Below, piece by piece: positions 11,799 to 23,563 of a DNA stretch of 64,000 nucleotides. Both the position numbers and the translations under genes were made by a program. Position 1 is the stretch's first letter, and the number at the start of each line of letters is the position of its first letter. The DNA comes from Stictocephala bisonia (lineage: Eukaryota > Arthropoda > Insecta > Hemiptera > Membracidae): the NCBI GenBank assembly GCA_035578905.1, contig JAQJVL010000148.1, positions 186,001 through 250,000 on the forward strand, given 5' to 3'. Below the pieces are notes generated by a model, which saw only the letters and a list, made by a program, of their open reading frames with translations, made no database searches and was not told where the DNA came from.

Positions 11799-12400
11799 GG
11801 CCTTTTCACACCGGCGTAACGTTACGTTATGTGACAGGACGTGACAGACTTTTTAAAAGATCGCTCGCCGTTGTTTCATATGGGGCAATTCACACCGCCG
11901 AAAAAACGTAACGCTTAGTCCGCGGACTACGCGGACTAATCCGCGGCGATCGCTCGGTGAGCGATCTTTTCAAAACGTAACATGGCGTCGGCGGCCTCGC
12001 GCATGCGCACTGGCCCTCTTCTCACACAAACCACCGGAAATACGTTATAAAGCGCTCGTCGTCCAGCTCCAAGTCCTGCATAAGGTGATGGTATTCACCA
12101 TATCTACGCCTTCGTTGATTTATAGGATGCACCCAATGTGTTCTGTTGGTAAGTGAATATAAAAGTACAAGTTCGTCATCACTACTTGAGCTATCTTCAT
12201 TTTCCAACCACGGTACACTTCTTGAGAACGAATTATTATACCATGGAACACTTTGCAAAAACGCGTTGTCATGCCACGTTTCACTAGACATCTTCTTTAG
12301 TTTATTGTTTTTAGTAACTAAATCTATATTAAACCAAATCTTAACACTAACCTTTCGTTCGGAATCACTTCGAAGGAAAGTGGAATCTTCGAATTGAAGT
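11799..12400 (-). mobile_element. PIF/Harbinger deletion derivative
   Basis: One end reads GGCCTTTTCACACCGGCG, next to TTAA, consistent with a Harbinger terminus and a three-base TTA/TAA target duplication. A subterminal hairpin pairs AAAAGATCGCTC (near 11857) with GAGCGATCTTTT (near 11960). The transposase fragment at 12022-12291 abuts this end, so most of the internal sequence is deleted. I could not find the matching right-hand inverted repeat. Confidence 0.6.
12022..12291 (-). pseudogene. N-terminal fragment of a Harbinger-type transposase
   Basis: Encodes 89 residues beginning MSSETWHDN and containing an acidic serine stretch (EDSSSSDDE), then WVHPINQRRRRYGEYHHLMQ and LELDDERFITYFR. The combination W-V-H-P-x-R..GEYH..L..D.ERF..YFR is the conserved region just upstream of the nuclease in PIF/Harbinger (HARBI1-like) transposases. 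The family is normally 350-400 residues; here the frame stops right after YFRWFV, where the DDE nuclease should follow. It therefore has no catalytic domain. Host domestication is unlikely given the truncation. Recognition is by motif memory, not by search. Confidence 0.65.
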
Positions 12401-13975
12401 ACCGATTTTTTAAAACAAAGTGAGATTTTTTTAGAACACCATCTGCTTCCTTTTAATGTCTTTGCTTTCTGTTGATAACTGGTTAAGAAAAATTGTCATT
12501 ATATTGCAACGATTGCTTAAACTATGTTAAATGACATATTTTAGATGAATTGTAGAGTTTATAAACTTATTTTTCTATCAATTTAAAGCTAAATATATTT
12601 TGTTTGTTTCAATAAAAAGGATAGAAATAAAATTTGCAGAGAAGAGATTTATGAATCACGATAACATCTGTAGAAGCCCGTATTTCGCAACGAAGGTAAT
12701 TAGGAAGTTCACATTGACTTAATCAATTCCTGCTTAAATCTCAGATCTTCCTCTAACACAACTCCACGACTAGTTAGCAGGGGTAACTCGTCTTACATTT
12801 ATAAGACAATAGTTTGATAACATTTTGATTAAATGTTGCTGTATTTATTTTTATGTTTTATTAAAAATAATACTGACGGAAATTATCAATTCATTTTAAA
12901 AGTAATGCATTTTATATGTAGATAAGGAAAGTATCGAAAAGAACTGGATGTGTGTTTATTAATCACATAGTCAGAGAGGCAATGTCCTCTGAAAATATGT
13001 TTTTTTGTTTGATTTATAGAGTTCAAGACAACAACTTAAACTGGTTTAATATACGGCGTGTTTCTGAAATGTACTGACAAACTTCTTGAGCTTATCCTGG
13101 GGGTCAAATAAGGCAAAAAGTTTCGTTAAAAACTTGTTAAAAACCATTTTTTGACTAGCTATCGAAACATAAAATATGTTATCTCAGAAACGGTTTGACC
13201 ACTTAATTTAAAAATTTGTGACATGCTTGTTAATGATAAGTTTTGATAACACACAAAATATAAATTGATCCAACTTGATTTTTAAAATTGTGATCATTTT
13301 AAATATTCGTAAACTTGTATTTAAAAAGAATTTTAAACAGCTCCGTCATTGAAATTATATTATCAATCTAATGACTTCGTTTTTACAGTTCAACTTCCAG
13401 TTGTGATGGTTACAAGTTAAATTCCATAATGTTTTAAATGTCAACGCCCTTTACATTTTTAATGCATTTAACCTATTTTATTAACCTAAACCTTTTTTAT
13501 ATGTAATGTAGCTATAGAAAAAAGTAAATACCAGGTGATAAATCAACATTGACACTTACAGATCCAAAGATACAAAGTCTGTTAAAATTAAAACATACTT
13601 ATATTATTCTATAAGTATCTCTCTTAATTTTAAAATTCATAACAAAGCAGGATAACAAAAAGACTATTCAATTTACATTATATATATATATATATTACAT
13701 TATATATATATTACATACCTTGTGTAGAAGATTCTGGTGCATAAGTCATAACTGAAAAAGAAAAATTGAAAACATTTGTTTAGATGTGAAGGCATAAACG
13801 CAATAAGGCTTCAAATGTGTGTATTCTATAGTTTGTAACATGCAACTACTAGGGGATACACCTGTAGATTACCATGATACTTCGACCATTATGATTGGGT
13901 TTGGTTTACATGATGTCTCAGCAACAACCTCCTTTCTTGTATGTAATCTCACATTCTTAATAATGATGTAGATAT
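12401..13975. other. AT-rich DNA with a possible repeat end
   Basis: The segment at 13050-13230 (ACGGCGTGTTTCTGAAATGT, then TCTCAGAAACGGTTTGACC) has the style of a dispersed insect repeat terminus. A short (TA)n lies at 13680-13710. Otherwise nothing supported. Confidence 0.35.
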
Positions 13976-14392
13976 ATATACAGAGTGGAAAAAAATATGA
14001 AAACGCTTTCACAATAACGTTATTTTTTTTCCATAGATGATTTTGGTAATTTAATTTTTTAAATAATTGTGTTTTATAAAGTACAATTTTTTATCAGAAT
14101 AATTTACTTGAAACCGGTAAATATTGGACAATAATATTGTTCAAATTAGTTACTTTGAAATTCAAATGACCACAACTCTGAAAAGGATAAGCCTTTTGAG
14201 GTCCGGTTTATGGTAATTAATTTCTCTTGAATAGACCTTTTATTTGATACCAAACTCGACCTAAGCTTGCATTGAAGATTTTCGTTCAACTCCACATGGG
14301 CCGTGTTTTAAAAGCGAGGTCATAAAAAAGTTGTGAAAGCTTTTCCATAACTATGGAACTTCCATAAGTGAAACTTTTTCCACTTGTATATT
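13976..14392 (+). mobile_element. MITE copy (TATACAG..GTGGAAAAA family)
   Basis: The left end TATACAGAGTGGAAAAAAAT and right end TTTTTCCACTTGTATA are inverted relative to each other. The internal phrases AATAGACCTTTTATTTGATACC and GAAGATTTTCGTTCAACTCC recur in the copies at 28260 and 55694. There is no ORF. It is a non-autonomous element with probable TA/TATA target preference (inferred from the flanks). Confidence 0.7.
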
Positions 14393-14669
14393 ATAGCTAA
14401 ATAAAGATATCATCAATCATACATTTCTGAACCTTTTTAACCATTAATTATAACCTATAAATGTGTTATTCAACACTGGGTGATATGTAAATATTTAATT
14501 TGAATGTTATATTTGTTTTAAGGAAAGAAGAAATATTTTTTTCAATACCTTATGACATTATCTTGGTTTGTGTAGCCTAATGACAGTTATTCATGTCTAA
14601 TGTAAAAAAAAGGTAGCAACACTTACAATGGCGTTCTGATTCTATATTGGTTTTATCAAATTATTGAAC

Positions 14670-14730
14670 ACGTATTATTTTGGTTGGGTTACGTTAGGTT
14701 TCATTAGCTAAGTTAGGTTAGGTTAGCCTC
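14670..14730 (+). repeat. Short GTTAGGTTTC/GTTAGGTTAG patch
   Basis: Three to four TTAGGTT words in 60 bases, like the larger tracts at 11118 and 24880. Confidence 0.6.
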
Positions 14731-15029
14731 TTTTAACGGACTCTATCAATGAAAAAAACGATTATAAGTTTTTGTCAAATCAGAGATGATAATATTAAAA
14801 AATTTAAATTCGGCTTTTAGCAGATAAGATCGTTTATAATTAAGTATTGGAAATTTGGCTAGCAAATTTGTTTAAATTTTATCGTGATTATTTCGTGTTT
14901 ATTCTGTTAAAATGTAATTAGAAATAGTACTGACAGCAAAACACGCAATATAATAGGTGACATTTAAAATTATATAATTGTACAGGAAATGTGTGTAGGT
15001 CGTTTCAGAGTGGCCCAAAGAAACAATTC

Positions 15030-15310
15030 GTATGATGAATGGATGTGTCCGAGACATTGGGCCTAGAGTTATGACTACCACATGGTCCGACCGTTTAGCT
15101 TGTCGTGGAGCATTGATTGAACTGTTCAAGACATGATAACACTTCTACTACCGATTGTTCAGAAGGTAGATGAATGGATCACCGATGTGTCGGAGACATT
15201 TAATCTTGAATGTGACGTCATCATGGTGCGACACCTTGGCTTGATATAAGCCATTGATTAACGTATCTAAAAGATGATGACATTCCCCTACAGATTGTTC
15301 AAATGTAGTC
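15030..15310. repeat. Diverged tandem duplication (~136 bp unit)
   Basis: Two adjacent units share ATGAATGGAT, TGTC.GAGACATT, CATTGATT and CGATTGTTCA/AGATTGTTCA. On the minus strand both units are partly open, with similar peptides (INGLYQAKVSHHDDV versus INAPRQAKRSDHVVV, both ending PFI). They could be relics of duplicated exons or a TE fragment. The product was not recognised. Confidence 0.5.
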
Positions 15311-15369
15311 ATTAAAAAACCAAATATGTACAAGACATATGATTGATCAGTCCTTTTATGTGCCATCAA

Positions 15370-17980
15370 TTGTGATCAATTTTCCATACAGCAAAGAGAA
15401 TTTATAATCTTAGGCAAAAATCGTACTGCAAAATCGGTTCAAATAGGTATTTTCTCTCTTTTGTTTACGTTGATTTAAGTTATACAGCCGTCTTATTATT
15501 TTGATAAGTTTGCTTTTCTTTGCAGTGTCCCTTGGTAAAGTATAAATTAATAAGTAATAATTTAAAAAAATATTTGATGAAACTTTCTAGTGCGATTTCA
15601 GCAGGCATATTTTATTTGTGTAAACATTTTATCTAAAATAATAAAATACATGTGTATTTGAAATTATAAAAATAAATGTAATGTAACCTTTAAACTAAAT
15701 CATGTTCAAAGGGGTTAATTGTGCATGTTCCTGGAACTACACACTTTGGGTTAGTTCGGTCCCGAAAGGATTACGACTGGAAGTGAAGTATTCCTGCATC
15801 CTTTATACTTAACCTTTATAAAGTAACTGGCAAGGGGTATATTTTACTGTGGTATACCATTCTACTTATTCTGTAAAGTTATACTGAAATAGTAAACATC
15901 TGCTTTTACTTAACTGAATAGTAAAAAGTGAACAACAGTAGCTCTCTTATATTTTTCCACCCAGCTGAGAAAAACCACGCTGTCACGTTTACTGTAACTA
16001 GCGAGGGTTATAATTAATCTTTGTCAAGTGAGTGCTGACGCCAGCATCTTGTGTGAGTGATTGTGTGCTCCCAACCTCTTCCGAAACTGTTCCCTTAACT
16101 ATATATCAGGAGATATAATTAATTACTACGTCATGTCGCGTGCCGAGAGCAGCCTATGGTTTGACTGATTGTATGCCGACTCCTGCTGCTAGTGAGCAAG
16201 GGTGTGTTCTCCCTTGAGATTGGATATCTATTAGTCATTGTGTCTCAATCACATCGGAAGTTACACAAAGCCGCAAGTCTTCTCGTGTTTGGGAAATTGT
16301 ATAGTTATATTTCGTTTGACATGAACGCTCTTAGTGGCATTTCAGTGTAGCTCTGACACGCGGTGTTGCCAAGAGTACTGCGTTTGATATACGACAGACG
16401 AAAATCCGCTTAAAGAGGTATTTTAATTGATTCAAACAATAATGAAACGGAACAATATAAAAATAACTCGGGAAACCTATAAACAATAAGAAACAAAAAT
16501 GAAAAAATTAATATAAACAATAAAAAAAGTCATAATGTGTTTACTCAGACTCAATTCTGGTTATGAAAAAATATGATATCCAACAGGAAAATTTAGAAAT
16601 CTAAAAAGTGATAACAATGCAAGACATTAAGGGCATTGCTATAGTTGCACATTTGCGGCTGGCTTATATCGTCACGCCTTTGGTCGTAGCATTCCCAAAC
16701 TCGTCGGAGTTCCAACATTTTGCTGGAAGAGCGCTCTGACATCAAGTCGGGCCATTCATATTAAGTTTCATACTTGTTGTGTTGATGCATTGATTGTTGT
16801 TAAATCTATGAAACTTATCACTGAGTTGATCTCTTAAGTATGTTTGAAGAGCTAAAATTGGATGATGTGGGAACATCGACGGCCTTTGCTCTTCCAAGAC
16901 CTACGTGATGATGTGGGAAAAAATAATAACAAAAAATACTGTAGCGTGTTAGTCGAGAAAAGGCTCTGCTTCTTGCTTAAAAAAATAAAAGGAAATTAGT
17001 ATTTCGGGCAGAATAAAATAGGGCTTTAGTTCGTAGTGTGTGGGTACAAAATATTCTAGCAAGATAGAGTTGGAAGGAATAGCATATAAAGTCACAGACA
17101 TTTTTCAAGATAATAAGATCATTCAAAAGTAGCTTGATCAGTGTTGGTTGTGAAATTGTTCGTATTTTACTACCACTTCAGATTTTGAAACAGAGCTAAA
17201 AATATTTTTATAGCCAATTGAAAACTTGTGTTTTAAGATATCTAGTATTCTAGTTTTCTCATAGTGTCGATGATAAGACTAACCAGAGTGTCTTTCAGGC
17301 AGTATGGTTACAGTAGCTTGGGAATAACAATATTAGATTCCCTCTTGACCTTAAAGAAACTCTGTTCATGAAATTAATGTAATAGAATTATCAAAGGTCG
17401 GACAAAACTGATAGTCTATAGGTTTCTTTAGTTGTATTCAGTTCTGAAATATTTTCCATTTAGTTAGAAAGACGAAAAAACAACAAGTTGCCTAGTAACG
17501 GAACTTAAGAACCTAATTTCGATTTTTTATGAACAAGTTTATTTTGCATTTCCTTCTTTGCAAAGTTATAAGTTTAGACTATTTATAATATTAGAACCCA
17601 TAATTTTTGGAAAGTTTTTCGAATATTACAATGGTCAAGATGTACTGATATCTAAGCCTGGAAGAACTTGTAATTGTTATGTTCATGTTAAATTTGCCTT
17701 AATGTTCCCTTTTTTATTTGGTTCCTTAACTAAGACGATTAAACTATGCAATATTTTAACTCCACAGCTACGCTACGCAATGAAATTAGTATCAGCTGAT
17801 TCAAAATCAAAACGTCAGAAAATTTTGTTGTGAATCCGTTTACGATTCCGGCTTAACCAGCTTTCATCGCGTAAGTTACTAAAAACTTCAGGAAAAATTA
17901 GTTTGTGTGTATTCGCACAAATTGAGAATGAAAAACGCAATAATACACAAAAATACACAAAACACTTACACGCAATAAAA
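15370..17980. other. Unannotated stretch, mostly noncoding
   Basis: About 2.6 kb. The segment at 15950-16380 and the patch at 16640-16760 are less AT-rich, but no frame stays open and no splice-bounded exon could be supported. Nothing else seen. Confidence 0.4.
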
Positions 17981-19594
17981 CTGTTTATATCGAACCAACT
18001 ACTGTCACACGGGTTGAAGTTGTTTACATCGAACCAACTACTGTCACGCGGGTTGAAGGTTGTTTACATCGAACCAGCTACTGTCTCGCGGGTTAAAGGT
18101 TGTTTATATCGAACCGACTACTGTCACGCGGGTTGAAGTTGTTTACATCGAACCAACTACTATCTCGCGGGTTGAAGTTGTTTACATCGAACCAACTACT
18201 ATCTCGCGGGTTGAAGGTTGTTTATATCGAACCAACTACTGTCACGCGGGTTCAAGTTGTTTACATCGAACCAACTACTGTCTCGCGGGTTGAAGGTTGT
18301 TTATATCGAACCAACTACTGTCACGCGGGTTGAAGTTGTTTACATTGAACCAACTACTATCTCGCGGGTTGAAGTTGTTTACATCGAACCAACGACTATC
18401 TCGCGGGTTGAAGGTTGTTTACATCGAACCAACTACTGTCACGCGGGTTGAAGTTGTTTACATCGAACCAACTACTATCTCGCAGGTTGAAGGTTGTTTA
18501 TATTGAACCAACTACTGTCACGCGGGTTGAAGGTTGTTTATATCGAACCAACTACTGTCACGCGGGTTGAAGGTTGTTTACATCGAACCAACTACTATTA
18601 CGCGGGTTGAAGGTTGTTTACATCGAACCAACTACTGTCTCGCGGGTTGAAGTTGTTTATATCGAACCAACTACTGTCTCGCGAGTTCAAGGTTGTTTAC
18701 ATCGAACCAACTACTATCACGCGTGTTGAAGGTTGTTTACATCGAACCAACTACTATCACGCGGGTTGAAGGTTGTTTACATCGAACCAACTACTATCAC
18801 GCGGGTTGAAGGTTGTTTACATCGAACCAACTACTATCACGCGGGTTGAAGGTTGTTTACATCGAACCAACTACTATCACGCGGGTTGAAGGTTGTTTAT
18901 ATCGAACCAACTACTGTCACGCGGGTTGAAGGTTGTTTATATCGAACCAACTACTATCACGCGGGTTGAAGTTGTTTACATCGAACCAACTACTGTCACG
19001 TGGGTTGAAGGTTGTTTACATCGAACCAACTACTGTCACGCGGGTTGAAGTTGTTTATATCGACCCAACTACTGTCACACGGGTTGAAGTTATTTATATC
19101 GAACCAACTACTATCACGCGGGTTGAAGGTTGTTTACATCGAACCAACTACTGTCACGCGGGTTGAAGGTTGTTTATATCGACCCAACTACTGTCACACG
19201 GGTTGAAGTTATTTATATCGAACCAACTACTATCTCGCGGGTTGAAGTTGTTTACATCGAACCAACTACTATAACGTGGGTTGAAGGTTGTTTATATCGA
19301 ACCAACTACTGTCACGCGGGTTGAAGGTTGTTTATATCGAACCAACTACTGTTACGCGGGTTGAAGGTTGTTTACATCGAACCAACGACTATCACGCGGG
19401 TTGAAGTTTGTTTATATCGAACCAACTACTGTCACGCGGGTTGAAGGTTGTTTATATCGAACCAACTACTGTCACGTGGGTTGAAGGTTGTTTACATCGA
19501 ACCAACTACTATCACGCGGGTTGAAGGTTGTTTACATCGAACCACCTTCTGTCACGCGGGTTGAAGTTGTTTACATCGAACCAACTACTATCAC
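17981..19594 (+). repeat. 40-bp minisatellite, left part
   Basis: Roughly 40 copies of a 40-bp unit containing GAAGGTTGTTTATATCGAAC and CAACTACTGTCACGCGGG. A 39-bp variant lacks one G (GAAGTTG). Other variants are ACTATC for ACTGTC, TCTCGCGG for TCACGCGG, and TACATC for TATATC. Because 40 is not a multiple of three, translations cycle through LFTSNQLLSRG, KVVYIEPTTVTRV and CLYRTNYCHAG. All ORFs here are artefacts of the repeat. Confidence 0.95.
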
Positions 19595-19597
19595 CAA

Positions 19598-21220
19598 CCT
19601 CAGCGATGTCTAGGCTACACAAAGTGCTGGCTATGGACCCTGGGGGAGGACTGGGACCCCTCATTAGAGAGGATGGGGAGTGGACCAGTTCAGAAGAAGA
19701 GACCTTGCAACTTTTATTTGAGACTCACTTCCCGGGATCCGTCGAGGAACCGGCGGCGGGCCCCCCCCACTTTGGTGGGGTGGGCTTGCACTGGGGCCTC
19801 GCACGGGGACTGGAGTGAGGCAAAGAAGGTTGTCACAGAGCAAAGGATTAGGTGGGCTGTTGAGTGCTTCGCCCCCTTCAAGAGTGCTGGGCCGGATGGC
19901 ATCCTACCTGTGCACTTGCAGAGGGGTCTGGAGCCGCTCCTACCCCATATGACCGCAATTTGTAGGGCCTCCCTGGCCTTGGGTTATATCCCAAGGCTGT
20001 GGAGGACCGCAAAAGTAGTGTATATCCCCAAATCTGGAAGTGGTACAAATTCCAGACCTAAAGACTTCAGACCGATCAGCCTCATGTCTTTTCTTTTAAA
20101 GACATTGGAGGGGCTGGTCGACAGGCATATGAGAGACGGGGTGTTGAGAGATAACCCACTCCATACAAACCAACACGCATACATGGCTGGGAGATCTGCG
20201 GAGTCGGCTCTTCATAGACTCGTCACGAGGGTTGAGGGGACGATTCGGCAGAAGGAGCTAGCCATGGGTGTCTTCACGGACATAGAGGGGGCGTTCAATA
20301 ATGTCTCCCTACAGTCTATGATCGATGCTGTCGTTAGGACGGGCGTCAATGGCATCATTGTCAGATGGATTGAGGCCTACCTACGCAGCAGAACGGTTAA
20401 GGCAACATTGAACGAAGCGTCAGTTCAGGTTGTAGTCGGCAGCGGCTGCCCCCAAGGGGGCGTCCTTTCCCCTCTCCTGTGGTCCTTGGTGGTTGATGAC
20501 CTACTAAGGGCACTGAACGGGATGGAGGTATATGCTCAGGCATACGCGGACGATATGTGTATACTGGGCGTTGGTAAGTTTGCCAGCACGGTGTCGGATA
20601 TCGTCCAGGCTGCCTTGAGATACCTAGAAAGGTGGTGTAGGGACAAGGGGCTCTCTGTTAATCCTAACAAGACAGAACTTGTACTTTTCACTAGGAAGAA
20701 GAGGCTGGATGGTCTATACATGCCCAAGATGGGAAATATGGAGCTAAGAGCTACAGGGTCGGTTAAGTATCTGGGGGTTATCCTGAATGCTAAACTGAAC
20801 TGGCTCAAGCACCTTCAGGAGAAAGCCAGGAAGTTCAGAATGGCTTTCTGGGCTTGTCGGAGGGCCATCGGGACAACGTGGGGTCTAAAACCAAAGATGG
20901 TTTATTGGCTATACACGAGTGTACTTCGGCCCTCATTATGTTATGCGGCTGTTGTCTGGTGGCCGGCCATGGCACAGAATAGTGCAAGGCTAACACTAGA
21001 CAGATGTCAGAGAATGGCGTGTCTGGGAATCACAGGCGCAATTAGAACAACCCCATTGGTGGCGATGGAGGTCCTCACTGGGCTCCGCACAATGGACCTG
21101 TTTGTAAAAGGGGAGGCCTGTAAAGCGGCCTTCAGAATAAGGACGACTGGTGGCTGGCTGTCTGGCCAACCAGGACTCCACGGGAGTTACTATCTGGGGA
21201 CATTGGTCTGGACCCGTTAA
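19598..21220 (+). pseudogene. LINE reverse transcriptase, broken
   Basis: The frame beginning SAMSRLHKVLAMDPGGG runs to about 19765. It then shifts at a run of eight Cs (19760-19767) into the frame that stays open to 21220. The second frame carries the polymerase motifs in order: AGPDGILPVHL, PKDFRPISLMSF, the FTDIEGAFNNV aspartate motif, GCPQGGVLSPLLW, YADDMCILG (the catalytic YADD) and GVILNAKLNWLKH, then a thumb region reaching ACKAAFRI. The catalytic residues look intact. The N-terminal endonuclease is missing because of 5' truncation. The C-terminal part shifts frame again near 21170-21210 to continue into the RNase H domain. Nonfunctional as it stands. Confidence 0.9.
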
Positions 21221-21225
21221 TTTCG

Positions 21226-21780
21226 ATGGGAACAGACTTAATGGTACCTAAGTACAGAATTGACAGGCGGGTTAGGGCCTTCCTTCCAAGCAGAGATGAG
21301 TGGATGGGGAGTACCGAGCCCACACAAGTAAAAGGAAGCGTCTGGTATACAGACGGCTCACTTATAGAAGAAGGTGCAGGTGTGGGGGTGTACGGGAGGG
21401 GAGCACGGAAAGTTCTGTCTGTACATCTAGGGGCCCATGCAACCTTCTTCCAGGCGGAGGTGATGGCTATCATGATAGCCACACAAGAAGAAATGCGTCT
21501 AGGTAGCTTCGGAGGAGTTGTCTCAATCTGCTCGGACAGCCAGGCGGCGATAAAGGCAATCATGGCACCACGTACCAGCTCTAAGCTGGTATGGGAGTGC
21601 CAGGGGATCCTGGAGACTCTCTGCCAGCGTAAACAGGTGAGACTCATATGGGTCCCTGGGCATGCTGGTATTGATAGGAATGAGAGAGCCGATGCACTGG
21701 CTAGGAGAGGGGCAAAATGCCCACTGCTGGGGCCGGAGATTCCTTGGTATTCCTCTTCAAAAGGTAAAAAGAAGAATTGA
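21226..21780 (+). pseudogene. LINE RNase H domain
   Basis: The open frame contains GSVWYTDGSLIEEGAGVGVY (first catalytic Asp in YTDGS), the QAEVMAI segment with its Glu, CSDSQAAIKAI (catalytic Asp) and VPGHAGIDRNERADALARRG (His and final Asp). All four expected acidic positions of the type I RNase H fold appear present. It is in a different frame from the preceding reverse transcriptase; the uninterrupted ancestor would run on from TGGWLSGQPG. The frame is lost again near 21755, where LPLQKVKRRIDKWT continues in another frame. Confidence 0.85.
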
Positions 21781-22165
21781 CAAGTGGACCTCTGAGGAAC
21801 ACGATAGTAGATAGAGGACCGAGTCCGGGCTCAGGCAGTCTCGTGCTCTTATCCAAGGACCGGGTCGCAGGTACAGCGGAGATCTGCTGAGCTGTAACCG
21901 GGCCAAGGTGAGGGCGGTTACGGGTATGCTGACCGGACACAATCTTCTTAATAGACACATGAAGATTATGGGCCTAACAGAGGACTCCACATGTAGGCTC
22001 TGCGAGGAGGATGAGGAGAGCTCCATACACATCTTTTGTCATTGTGGAGCTCTCTCATCTCTTAGGTATAGGACTCTGGGTGCCGCTTTTCTGGAACCAG
22101 ATGATATTAGAAGGGCTACATTCGGGGAGATCATGACCTTCATAAGGGGGACTGGTCTCTTGTGA
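21755..22165 (+). pseudogene. LINE C-terminal tail with Cys-rich motif
   Basis: From about 21755 the frame KVKRRIDKWTSEEHDSR meets a TAG near 21810, then continues RTESGLRQSRALIQ and GDLLSCNRAKVRAVTGMLTG. It ends with CRLCEEDEESSIHIFCHC, a C-x2-C..H-x3-C type tail common at the end of I/R1-group polymerases. The stop codon is at 22165. One nonsense change and one frameshift separate it from the RNase H. Confidence 0.8.
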
Positions 22166-22253
22166 CACTGTCGCCAGTCTCGGGGCGCAAAGGGCCATGG
22201 AGTCTAGGCGCAGTGGGCTTGGCGACAGGACCACAACCCGGTGTATCTAATCT

Positions 22254-23563
22254 AACTACTATCACGCGGGTTGAAGGTTGTTCATATCGAACCAACTACT
22301 GTCACGTGGGTTTTAAGGTTGTTTATATCGAACCAACTACTATCACGCGGGTTGAAGGTTGTTTATATCGAACCAACTACTGTCACGTGGGTTTTAAGGC
22401 TGTTTATATCGAACCAACTACTATCATGCGGGTTGAAGGTTGTTTATATCAAACCAACTACTGTCCCGTGGGTTTTAAGGTTGTTTACATCGAACAAACT
22501 ACTATTACGCGGGTTGAAGGTTGTTTATATCGAACCAACTACTGTCACGCGGGTTGAAGTTGTTTACATCGAACCAACTACTGTCTCGCGGTTTGAAGTT
22601 GTTTACATCGAACCAACTACTATCACGCGGGTTGAAGGTTGTTTATATCGAACCAACTACTGTCACGTGGGTTTTAAGGTTGTTTACATCGAACCAACTA
22701 CTATCACGCGGGTTGAAGGTTGTTTATATCGAACCAACTACTGTCACGCGGGTTGAAGTTGTTTACATCAAACCAACTACTGTCTCGCGGGTTGAAGTTG
22801 TTTACATCAAACCAACTACTATCACGCGGGTTGAAGGTTGTTTATATCGAACCAACTACTGTCACGTGGGTTTTAAGGTTGTTTACATCGAACCAACTAC
22901 TATCACGCGGGTTGAAGTTGTTTACATCGAACCAACTACTGTCTCGCGGGTTGAAGGTTGTTTATATCGAACCAACTACTGTCTCGCGGGTTGAAGTTGT
23001 TTACATCGAACCAACTACTGTCTCGCGGGTTGAAGTTGTTTACATCGAACCAACTACTGTCTCGCGGGTTGAAGGTTGTTTATATCGAACCAACTACTGT
23101 CTCGCGGGTTGAAGTTGTTTACATCGAACCAACTACTATCACGCGGGTTGAAGGTTGTTTACATCGAACCAACTACTGTCTCGCGGGTTGAAGTTGTTTA
23201 CATCGAACCAACTACTATCACGCGGGTTGAAGGTTGTTGATATCGAACCAACTACTGTCACGTGGGTTTTAAGGTTGTTAACATCGAACCAACTACTTTC
23301 TCATGTGTTGAAAGTTGTTTATATCGAACCAACTACTGTCACGCGGGTTGAAGTTGTTTACATCGAACCAACTACTTACACGTGGGTTGAAGGTTGTTTA
23401 CATCGAACCAACTACTGTCACGCGGGTTGAAGGTTGTCTATATCGAACCAACTACTGTCACGCGGGTTGAAGGTTGTTTATATCGAACCAACTACTGTCA
23501 TGTGGGTTGAAGGTTGTTTATATGGAACCAACTACTGTCACGCGGGTTTTAAGGCTGTTTACT
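22254..23563 (+). repeat. 40-bp minisatellite, right part
   Basis: Continuation of the array at 17981, about 33 copies. A 41-bp variant with GGGTTTTAAGGTTG is frequent here but not seen in the left part. The final unit decays into GGCTGTTTACTTAG near 23565. Confidence 0.95.

Larger units (their letters stand above)
19595..22253 (+). mobile_element. 5'-truncated RNase H-bearing LINE inserted in the minisatellite
   Basis: The insertion is bounded by AACTACTATCAC at 19583-19594 and again at 22254-22265. That is a 12-bp target duplication, and it joins the two halves of the 40-bp array in register. The element lacks the endonuclease and ORF1 regions and ends ...GTGTATCTAATCT without a poly(A) tail. 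Reverse transcriptase, RNase H and a Cys-rich tail are present in order, which places it near the I/R1/LOA-type LINEs. It is GC-rich relative to the window. Confidence 0.9.

Noticed and set aside
17903..19324. Many 64-96 codon ORFs with NQLLSRG, VVYIEPTT and RTNYCHAG repeats
   Set aside because: They arise because a 40-bp unit read in any frame gives a 40-residue cycle. The same peptides recur in all three frames, so there is no frame-specific selection.
19714..21958. Minus-strand ORFs (up to 171 codons) across the LINE
   Set aside because: They are antisense shadows of the GC-rich reverse transcriptase and RNase H coding sequence.
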